A stretch of 64,000 bases of DNA from Micrasema longulum (taxonomy: Eukaryota > Arthropoda > Insecta > Trichoptera > Brachycentridae): the NCBI GenBank assembly GCA_022494885.1, contig JAGVSM010002413.1:170556-234555 (forward strand), given 5' to 3'. Made by a program: the position numbers and the translations under genes. The notes below the pieces were generated by a model. The model saw nothing but the letters and a program-made list of their open reading frames with translations, was not told the origin of the DNA and ran no database searches. Each line of letters opens with the position of its first letter. The stretch's first letter is position 1. This document shows positions 24,251 to 36,200 of the stretch, piece by piece.

Positions 24251-27200
24251 CTGAAATTATATCGAATTAAAGAAATCGATAAAATACACTTACAATATGA
24301 TTTTAAATTGACTGGATAAAAATCTATATTTCACATTTCTCTAATTCTTTCGTCACTCATTCCCCTTACAGAGCACTGCAGCTGTAAACCAAATGTAGTG
24401 TATTTTGATAATTTGTTACATGAAGGTAAGGTGAACAGTCCTAGGCTTCAGGTACTAGTTAAAGAACAATTAAACATTGAAATGCATTTAAAATTGATAT
24501 TTCATGTTCACCTTGCCAGGAATCGAATACAGGACCTTAAGAATGGTAGGCAAACACGCCAACCACTACACAAAGAGGCGAACTTATCTCCACTTGATTT
24601 CCTTATTCAGGATTTTTACCCGAGAGCAGCCATCGAGTCGAATTTAATAAGAAATCATTTAGCCCTTATCTGCCCCTGATGGTGGATAGGGTACTGGATT
24701 GTTACACCGAATGCAGAATACCTCGATCATCTGTTACATGAAGGTAGAGTGATCAGTTTAATGCTTCAGGTGCCATACCAGGGGAAGTAAAATATTGCAG
24801 TAAAACCAATTATGAACTTTCACCTTGCCAGAAATCAAACCTAGGACCTAAAACATGGTGGGCGAACGCGCCAACCACAGCACTACGAGGTGGACTTCCA
24901 GTCGATTTCCTTTTTTAGGATTTTTACCTGAGAGTAGCCAATGAGTTGAAAACACTCGAGTGTATTTTATATTGCCTGGATGTAGTTAGTCATTAGAAAT
25001 ACCAAGTTTTAATTTGTAATGCTTGTATTGAAAAATACAAAAGAGAATTAAATGAAAAAAGAATTTAGAATATATTTGAATAACAAAGCACAAAACATTG
25101 ACGCAATAATGGAAAGAATCAAGACACTCAGTCGCTATGTTGACATGAATTGTTTAAGTTGTGAACACGAGTCATTATCCTTGGATAATGTATAAGGTCA
25201 TTTTTGAACATATAATATTTACAGGATTTAACATCTTTTTATAAAACACTGTAATTCTTTTAATATTTTGATTTGTATATTTGTCAGAAAAGCAATATCT
25301 CAAATCAACTATTAAACCTCTGTACTGTCAAAATAGTCATTGCATATCGGAAAAGATAAAAAAAAAATTATAAAAACAAATCTGTTAAATTTTTGTTTCC
25401 GGTTTTAAGTATTCAGGTTTTGTGAAAACAAGAATTTATTACAAAAAAGTGGAATAAAGGATTATTTCTACTTATTTTTACGTAACATGCCACACGCAAT
25501 TGGTACACACGTTAATATCGTTGATTAATAACAACTTAAAATGAAATATTATTCTTAAATTTAACGAAGTAATTAAACTTACTTGCGTAAAATTTGAATA
25601 CTAAATGAGGGTAGAGATTCATTTTGTGCATTTAAAATATCTAAGATAAGCATTGTTTCAATTTAAAAAAATACAACTGTCTGTTTTTGAAACCAAAACA
25701 TGCTTTGTCCGTTTTTGAAACCCATTTGCTACGGTCAAAATTAGAACAACGATAAAGGGTAATTCATTGTTCAGTGTATAGAAATACGTTTTTATTTTAT
25801 ACTTCTACGACAAAGTAACTTCTTCTTCTTAATTTCCCTTTCCGCATTTAATGGTGCATAGGGCACTGCACTGGTGCACCAATCGCAGCGTATCTTGATA
25901 ATTTTTATTACATGAAGGTAAGATGATCAGTCTTACGCTTCAGGTACCAGTCCAGGGACAATGAAATATTCTAGTGTGAAAACACCCTTTGAATAAATAT
26001 TTCATATCAACCATGCCGGGAATCGAACCCGAGATCTCTTGCATGGCAGGCGAACGCGCTGACTACTACTTCACGAGACCGAATAATCTAACGACATAGT
26101 AACACACTCTCCAAACTCTAAAAATGATAGACACTTTCCCTTCGGCGGTTGATTTTGAACTGTCAAAAGAATACGAAACAACGGCCGCAACGTTTTTGAT
26201 ATGTATCTTTTAGAAAATAGTTTTTTCTATAATAACCAATCATAAACCCCATTTTGAAAAATGGCGATTGCCCGACTTTCATACTAGGGTCCTTGAATAA
26301 TAAATTTTTAAAAATACCTCATACCTTTTTGTTTTTCATGTTCCTGCATCGTTTGGATATTGCACCTCATCTTTTGCAGAGTAATCTGGATGTAATCATT
26401 TAGTCTATTTTCACTGCTCACGTAAAGCAAGCTTATCTCCACTTGCCCTTTCTTGTTTTCTTGCTGTAAAAAGTTTTTTTTATAGTTTATTACAAGAATA
26501 TAATTATAATTCACAATAAGGGGACAGAATAGGACACTTTTTAAAAAATGCATGCACAATATTCAATATTTTTTATAAATAAATTGTTTTATGGGAACGT
26601 AAGTTAAGTTTGTCATCAATGATTAAAACAAATATTCAGCAGATACTTATAAATGAAGTGTATCATTTTTACGTATTATATATCATAACTTTCCTATTTT
26701 TGGAATATTTCACTTCCGATTGGACCATAGTTGATGGCTTGAAGTAAATCTTATTTGACTAACATACTGGGACACTTTTGTTCCTGAGTATTTTTTTATA
26801 GGGACACAATATCTCTTATAATATAATTACAGTCTCGATCATCCGACCTTCGGTTATCCGACCTTCCGAGTTATTCGACCTACCGGGGCAATGCCCCTTT
26901 CTTTTACCCGACTGCACGCATTATATTCGCGCGCCAGGCGACAGTCCTCAGTGCTTACGTAACTCTTTCCATGTTTTAGTTCGTTACCTTTTGATGTTTT
27001 AGTTTGTTACATGTACATATATGAAAAGTTTTCCATGTGCAAATCAAATTATGTAACACATTTTTAATGTTGTTTTTATCATTTTCTGTGTTATTCGACC
27101 TTTTCGCTTATACGACCTTGCCGCGGCCGGTTTAGGTTGGATAATCGAGACTCTACTGTACTTAAGTTTCACACAGGGTTATAACCGCAAACTAGTTAAT

Positions 27201-30200
27201 TATTGGATTATTAAAATATTTCAAATAATAAATATACCACCAAAGTAAAAACTATTAAATATGAGACATGACATGATTAAATAAATAAATATGAAATGTA
27301 AATTTGATGAGTAAAAGCACAACAGACAATACCTACATGAATTTTGAATAATTTTCCTTGTGTCAAACATGGAATGCGGATATTTTGCAGTCATCAGCAA
27401 AGTTTGAGGTAAGGTCATGAAGCATTTTTCAGTCAAGCAACCATAGAAATTGTGAAAATTCACTTCTGAAATGGTGAGGACTTTACAGAGACGGTACGAA
27501 AATGTAACTCATTTTTCGGTCATCATTATGCACTATCTCGAGATGCTGTGGAAATTTGAATGAATAAAGTTGAAACTGTTGTCACCGTTCAGGATGTTAT
27601 AGCTGTCCTCGTACGGGTTGATCGCTTAAAAAAATTGCGGCAGTAAGAGAAAGTGTACACAAACTTTCATTTATCATCGTTGTCAACAATGAAACGTCTC
27701 CAGAAGCTTATTTCAACGAATTTTGACTAAAGACCTGCAAATGCACGCTTAGAAGATTTATTAACACAACAGACCATGCGTAGCGCCGAATTGGATAATG
27801 GAACATCAACAAGCGGATGGTGATTTTTCCAAAAATATCGTCTTAAAAATAGCAATGAGCCCCACTCCTATCTTGATGGGTACATCAATAAGCAGGACTG
27901 TCGAATTTGGGGGACCGAAAACCAACGAGTGATCCATCAGCAGCGTATGCACCCACCGAGTGTGACCGTGTAGTTTGGATTTTGGACTGGCGGAGTCATT
28001 GGCCTGTATTTTTTTGAGAATACAACTGGCAACGGTCTTCGTTATCGCGGCATATTAACTAACTTTTTTGGCCTGCATTGGATAAAATTAATGTTGATGA
28101 CATTTGGTTTCAACAAGATGGTGCAACCTGCCACACTGCGGCAGAAACAATGCATTTATTGCAGACCAAATTTCCAAAAAGAGTTATCTCGCGGCGGGGA
28201 GAAGCTAGGCCATCAAGATCGTGAGATCTGACACCTCTGGACCTTTTTGTTTAAGGGTTTCTGAGGGAAAAGTGTATGCAAATAATCCGGACAAATCCGG
28301 AGCTCGAAACGGAAATTCAAGTAGTTATTGACAAAATTCATGCACAATTATGTCAAAATGTGATCTTAAATTTAGTAAAAAGGGTGAACGTTTGCCAACA
28401 AAGCCAAGGCGGGCATGTTGTGTTCCATACGTAACCTCCGCGTCCATATTTTAAGTTGAAAAGAAAACAGCCTCAAAATTCAACTGTAGTACATGTTTAA
28501 TCACTATGGCAGCATTATCTGCATGGCATGTGATGTTAATGACCTTTTCTCCCTTAGTAGATTCACTACTTTTTTTATTCTTAAAAGCGTTTTTTTTATA
28601 CATTTCTTCTGCTTGTGTAAGAAAGGGTTTTTGGCGTACATATTGTTGTGCTATATTTAGTTATAAAGGTGCTAAACTTGCTTTGTTTCTTTGTTGTTCT
28701 CAATATGTGTTATTTTCTAAATGTTATTATTATTTATGTCCCGAATTGAGTTGTTCTAACTCCTGGGAATGTAATTCAACGTATTACACTTGTAAAATAC
28801 TTTGTGTTATATGATTTATAAATATTTTTTTTTTTTTTTTTAATCTTGTAGGTTTTGAGACGCCCTTTATATCTAGGAATATACAAATGCATAGAAAAAT
28901 TATTATAAACAGTGCACGTAGCTTCATTAAATAAATATCAGCATGATTGGGAAAATAATTAAATGGATAACCTTGATGTCTAAATACACAAATGTAAAAA
29001 GAGGCAAGTTTTTCCCACAGAATGACAATGGAATGAACCTACCGCCGCGTCAGAGCCGGAGATGCCGCTGGTGAGTTGTTCCACAGGCCGCCAGATGTCA
29101 GGAGTGCCCGTGAGGTCGTACTTCAGGTCGATGTGGAACATCTTCAGGTCGAAGTTCCAGGTGGCCGCCCCCAATGTGCGGCGCTTGTCCTGCGGCCGCT
29201 GGGGCTCCGCCTTTTTGCTCCGGAAGGCCTCGGAGAACGCCCTCTCCAGCCGCGCCACTCGGGACTCGGGGGGCGGCGGGGGCGCTGGCGCCTCCATCCC
29301 TGCGTCCTTCTTCTTCTTCTTCTTCTCTTCTTTCTTGGGCGGGTTCGTGTCGAGCACGGCGTATATGGTCAGGGATATGAAATGACCGGACAGCTGTGAC
29401 GTCAGGTTGGTGTCTCCCGCCCTTTTGGTCTTGGATCTCTGTCCGAGCTCGAACTTGAATTCCTCGTTCCATACTGGCCAAGACGTCTCCTGGAGTTGTG
29501 TTTCGAATTTGGCATCTCCCGGAAACAGTTTGATCTGAAAACCCAAGGAAAACAAGTTTTTTAAAACCAGCAGCATAAAAAAGTTCATTTTAAAATCGAA
29601 GAAAATTCTACGAAATCCAGAAAACAAAAAAAACGTTTTAAAAAATTCTCAAAAGTCGAAATAGAAAGTTAATACTTTTGCGAGAATCCCGAGGTATTGC
29701 TATCAATAGGCGCAGGTCGTAAAATAAGTACGAAGCTCGTGGGTTATTATCTTAGTACAGTCTTACGAAAAATATTAAAACGCACCATTTTGATGAAAAT
29801 CATTATATTATAATAAACAAATAATTGGGTAGGTACTCAAATAATCTGTGTCCGGGCGGATTAAGACTAAAGGTAAACGTCGTTTTACCCCAGAGTTCCG
29901 TTCCGAGAGATACCGGCGTAAAATTAACAAACCATCATTAACATGAAAGATCTTCAAATGATAAAAAAGAACTGAAGAAATATCTTCTAGATATTGTAAA
30001 GTGCCTGTTAATAAATACATATGTAAAATATGAATAAAATAAATGTAATATAAACCTGTCAATTTTTTTTTTAAATGTGCCCACCGAAAAGTGGGTAACA
30101 ATTCTTATGTGTATTTTTTAATTATTTAAAAAACGCTCTGCATCACTGAAACTGAACACAAATATAATGGAAGATATAAGGCTAGGTTCCGTGTAAAAAT

Positions 30201-33200
30201 TCTAAGAAAATGCTTGCGTACACGGTAATAGAATAAAATAACGTGTAAAAGTGTGTCTGCTATTAGAATCGCGGCGCCTACTGTCATCTGGTGTCGGCCG
30301 AACGGAAAATCCCACGCCGGCACCAACCGGCGTAATTGTAAATCGGCCTAAGTCGAACCGGCGCAAAACGACGTTTACCTGTACAGTTCTGTGTGTGAAA
30401 TAGAATCAGAATCCTGGACGAGTGCGACTCTCGGGTAAAAATTCTAAATATGGAGATCGAATGCAGATAAGTCTGACCCGTTGTGCAGAGGTTGGCGCGT
30501 TCGCCTACCGTGCTTGAGGTCCCGGGCTCGCTTCCTGGGAAGGTCGACCTGAAATACTGATTAAAAAGGTGGTTCTACACTGCAATATATCACGTTCATG
30601 GACTGACCTGAGGCGTAAGCTGATCATCTTACCTTCATCGAGTAGATAATCGATATAGTGTACCAATGCAGTGCCTTATGGGCTGTGATATTTATGATGA
30701 TGACTCAAATGTTTAAATTTGGTGGCTAATTTCAGTTGTGAATAATAAACAACCGCGTTAGGAAACGGGACGCACGTCGCGTCGTGTTAGGGCAGGGAAC
30801 GAACCTTGGACTTCTTCCGTGAAATTTTATTGAATTGCTAAAAGCCAGTAGAATTGAAAACTCACAAGTTGAAGTTACGTATATTAAATAGTTAGGCTTT
30901 AATCAAAATGGACCAAATGGGTTTCTTGAAACAAGCAATACATTTTGCCGAAAAAGATAACTGACCCTAAATTAATTGCTTGGGATCAACGATAACTTTA
31001 AAATTACATAGGAGTCACAAAATTGCGTGAATTTCCTTCCATACAAACCGTAAGATTATTATCTTCATACGAATCGTAAGAGCAATATTTCATACAAACC
31101 GCACGAGTAATATCTTCTAACTATAAGGCTAGTAACACGACAAAAATTGGGAAAAAAAACCCAGCAAAATCAATAATGGTAAACATCACAATCTTACACT
31201 GTAAATTTACAGATTTAACAAATTCTTACATGTATATAATAATTTTGGATACGTTTCAAACACAAGTAATGAATTTATTATCTACCTTTTATTTAATTGT
31301 TTGATTTGCGATTTAAACCGTTGGTATTTAAAACGGTTTACCTTTCACGCATCGCAAGAAATGTCTTATTTAAGTTTTACATTCGCGTTACACTGAGTTT
31401 TTTTAAGAATTAGAAAAAAAAAATGGTTTAAAACAGTTCTATTACAACTATTTATTTTACAAAATATAAAAATAGCATTTGATAATCTCTGCAATCACTC
31501 AAAAATGCATTAAAAACATACTTTTAAGGGGTTAGCCTCTTCTTTGAAATACATACATACACAATTTTTACATAAGATAAAACAAACACCACATTTTACA
31601 CACATCACTTCATAAGCCACACTCCTTATTCACAATAATGGAGATACAAACACAAATAGAGTCACGTTTTATATATATTCTCGTCACATTTTGTTGTCCT
31701 GTTCAGAAATTGTATTATATATTGTGTTGTGTACGTAATTGCTGCTGTGTTAGGTTTACGATTTTTTGTAATAATATCATTGCATTATACCAAAATAGCA
31801 CTGTGTGCACAACAATAAACATTTATAAATCAATCAATGAAACCCTATGGGGTTAAAAAAAAAAAACCAAATTAGTATAAACGGGATTAACGCGTATTGT
31901 TATACATAAATACACTTCGTTTCATACATTCGTGACTCGTGACTAGAGATGCAAGGCGGTATAATTACCGCGGTATTTTGCGGGAATTTTACCAGATTTT
32001 GGTAAAATACGGTATTTTTGGTATTTTACGGTAATATAAGTACATACCGAATGACCTTGAACGTCCCATATTTATAATAAATCTCGACAACCACCCGATG
32101 GATCTAAACCTGGTTTTTACTGTCATGTAACGTGTCCTAAAACAAAGCTACTCTTACTTTGATATATCTTCGAAAAATAAATATTAGTATGTCATATTCG
32201 TGTTTTACAGAAAATTATCGTAAACTACCGTAAATTACGGTATTTTACCGCGCCTTTTGGTAAAATCATGTAATTTTACATCCATACTCGTGACTCAAAA
32301 ATATACAGAAAGAAAGTTTGAGTGTATTGTAGTATCTTCAGTAGAATGATTATCAATAATAATAACATGTACTTACGTTACATTGTCATTCGCGTAAATT
32401 TTTTTTAAAGTTACGTAAAATTTTTATTTCCACATTTTTTTCCCAAAAAATCTACGTTATTTTTGGTGGTTTTTATTTTTATTTGCTAAAACAATTCGAT
32501 AGCAATCAAATGAGATTTTTTTATTAATAATAGTAATAATATTTGGCTGATTTATACAGCGCCATTTTTGTAAAAAATCACCTCAAGGGCGCTTTACAAT
32601 TGTATATTTAAACTTACATTCTAACTAAACTTAAGTGATATATTATATTTCCAGATTTAAAATTGAGGGTATGAAAGTTTAAAGAAGTGGGATTTTAGTT
32701 GGGATCTGAACTGACTACATTTTACTAAAATCTAAAGGTTTCTCAAGAGCGTAAGGGCTATGACTAAAATAGTTTTTTTTTTATTTTCTTTATTGATAAC
32801 TTTTTACTTATAAGAGATGGACCTCCCTCCTTTTAAAGTTTTTTATCTATATTTTATTATATATAATTATAGGACAACGGTCGGTCACCTGGGCCCGGGA
32901 CAATTGTATGCATTTTACATACATTTCAGTAGGATAAAACAGAGATTGAAAATAATAAATGTATGGCCTTTTTCAGACTAGGCTTACTTGCCGGGTGTCC
33001 ATGACACAATACACACTGCATACCGCACCGCTGATTTCATCACACGATCTGTGATCACACACTTGTTAGTCGATTACGGGTGCGACTGGAAATATATTAC
33101 GTATTAAGTATTACAACTACATACACACAAACAGCAAATATATACACAAACAAACGTTATTGAAGGTTTGAAGAAATATTAAATTTTGTCGATATTTTTT

Positions 33201-36200
33201 TATGTTTTGGCTAGAGCTAATACAAGTAGTTTAAATGTCTGATTGAAATATCACATTTAAGCATTTTTCACGCCACTCCCCCTTCACGACTTACATTAAA
33301 AAACAGTCGTCTATCTATCAACTATCAGCGTTAAAAAGTGTCAGCAAATGTTTTTTTACCGCAGTCGTTCTCAAAAATAAAGTACACATTTTGTAATATT
33401 TTTTATTTTATTTTGTATATTCAAAATAATGTACAAAAGTAAACAAAATCTAGATCGCGCCAAACTAATAATAAATAAAATTTTATCGGCGCGTTTCTAA
33501 AATATTTTTTTTTTTAAATAGTAAATTATCACAAAATATCAAACACAAAAACAAACAAAAAGAAAACCACTGTGAAAATTAAACAACACAAATATATTTG
33601 GAATGGATAAACACAACTTTACACCTTGAAGTTTTGATTCTTGATGAGGAAATCCACAAGAAATATCGTTTCCTTTTTTGCTCCAAACTGGTAGAGTTTT
33701 TTACCTCGGCAGGAAGCTTAAAAATAGCTCTGGGACAATATATTCTGTCGTTCTGCTTCCATAGAAGTTTTGTGCTCTAGACTTCCAGTTTCATGGCTGT
33801 TATCGATCTTGTTCCATGTTGGTAACTGAGCTGGGTTTTTTCCTGATGAAAATGCTTATTTAATAATAGCTAATGCTTAAAGTGGTAAAGTTGCTTCACC
33901 GGAAGTACCCCACAATGCTTAAATAGGATTGTGGCATCTTATTTGCAAATCTTTTTGATTTATTCATTTTCAATCATTATCTTGAGAAGTCTTTTCTGAA
34001 GATTGTAAATTCTATCAATGTATGACTTGTGAGTTCCTCCCCAAGACAGCATTCCGTATGATATAATTGATTCCGCAAGACTTATGTAAACTAACTTAAG
34101 TAATTTAAACGGTAATATTTTCTTCAGCTGATGAAGTTTTACCATACATACCCTAAGCCTCGTGCAGATGATGTAAATGTGATTTTCAAAGCTGAAAGTT
34201 CTGTCAAATGTTAAGCCAAGGTATTAACAATCACTTACAATTTCTAACATGTTACATTTACATGACGCAGTGCCTTCGGGTTCGTTATGAAGACACGCGT
34301 AAGTGTGGGCTTTAATTCTAATATTTTCTCTCGTAGTATAGGACGATGTAATATAAAGTACCTTAGTTTTGTTTAAAATCAACTAGTTTATTATAAATTC
34401 CTTGTCCGTGACTTTGGAGTAAAACTTGACAGTAAATTTACGTATAAAAAACACATTGAAAATACTGTAGAAAAATCCGATAAAATATTGGGGTTTGTCA
34501 TATGATCAAACCCGTACAAAACGTACAAAGATGCATAAAAAAAAAGTTTTTTTCGCATGTAGGTACGCAGTGCCCTAGAATTTGGTTGTCCGATTTTGAA
34601 TCTTGAATAAAATATTTAAAAAAAAATGTTTTCTTAGATAATTAGATTTCAAAAATGATGCTCCGTTTTCAAGTAGGCCCGAGTCCGGTTTTCATAAAAT
34701 TCAAAATCTCGCAACTCGGCGTATCATGTTGGGCATGAGTGTCGTCTATAAAATTGTTAATAACCTACTTATGGCCCACAAATTGCTGTATTTTTTTTGT
34801 ATCGGGTCCTTGTCCGTAGAACTCATTCTGTACTTTTCGACATTCCACGCTCACATATTAATTACACGAAAAACAGCAACTTTTGAATTATATTGGATTA
34901 CTGCAATGATAGTTTTAGTGACACGGCGTATTAAGCTAGGGTTTCCTAGGACAGCAGTGCCCGTATCTTAACGGCCGTAGTGAACGGTGATGCGGTGGAC
35001 AGCCGTCGTAACGGTGACTAGAGAGTGGTTTCCTAGGAAAACGGTGTTGATAACATCGTTAAAAAATAAAACCACTCTCTAGTCACCGTTACGACGGCTG
35101 TCGTTAGATAGAACCACTAGCTTTTCCTACAATACAATATTGAGTTTTTATACTACTTGGGGAACTGCATTTTAATTATAATAATAAAAATACTTTATAG
35201 TTTTATTCCACTTTTTTATTTATAATTTTTTTTCATATTTTTTTTTTTACCAATGACCGGGTTTCGTCGTGACCGACATCTGACCAGTCTGACGATGTCG
35301 GTCACGACGAAACCCGGTCACTGGTAAAAAAATAAATAAAATAAAAGTGGAATAAAACTATAAAGTATTTTTATTATTATAACAAATACAATAGTTTTAT
35401 CAGGTCCATTGAAGACATTTTACATTTATCTTCTGCTTAACTTTTACATAAATATACTACCTATATTTAATGAATTGTTGGTAGTGAAATTTCAGTTTTT
35501 TTTTCCTTGTCCTTCTGTATCCACAATAAATGTGAATGTGAAATCGTTGTAAATAATTAGTCACACTTCTTTGAATTGTTTCCTTATACCTTACATTTTG
35601 TAAAAATACTATGATTTCAGTAAAAAATAACTTAGAAAATGGGAATCAAGTTGTGGAGGAGTAGGATTTGAACCTCGGACATTTCATTCGCGAGTCTGCG
35701 ACACTAGCCACGGGACGAAAACCCGGTTAAACTATGCATAGAACTAAAGTGATTTTTCTATTCTAAGCGGCGAATCCATATGTCAACAAAAAATCAACGC
35801 AGGTCATTAAATCAAAGAAGCCTTGTTAGGTTTACACAAACATATATAATATATGTTACGAAGAATATACATTAATTATAATAAATAAGCAACATTAATA
35901 ACAAAAGAATGTGGATAAAGAAGGTCTAGGTCAATTGTTATGCTTTGGCTGTACTACAGTACATGAAGGTTTTATTATAATAATTGTTTGAATAATAATA
36001 TATCGATTGCTCAGTCCCATACAGACACAACAAAAAATGATGCTTTGAGTTATATTAGGTACCTACCCATCATATTTAAAAAAACACTCCTTTTCAAAAA
36101 AAGCACTCCACAAAAGCACAACTCGAAAAAAACATTGATTTTCTCTGGCTAAACAGATGTATTTTGTTTGAATTTAAGGAAATAATAGAAGGCGTCTCAC

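Noticed and set aside
29062..29481. Plus-strand and alternative minus-strand open frames of 68-127 codons over C2 exon 2
   Set aside because: They are shadows of the GC-rich exon; only the frame that joins exons 1 and 3 in phase carries C2 motifs.
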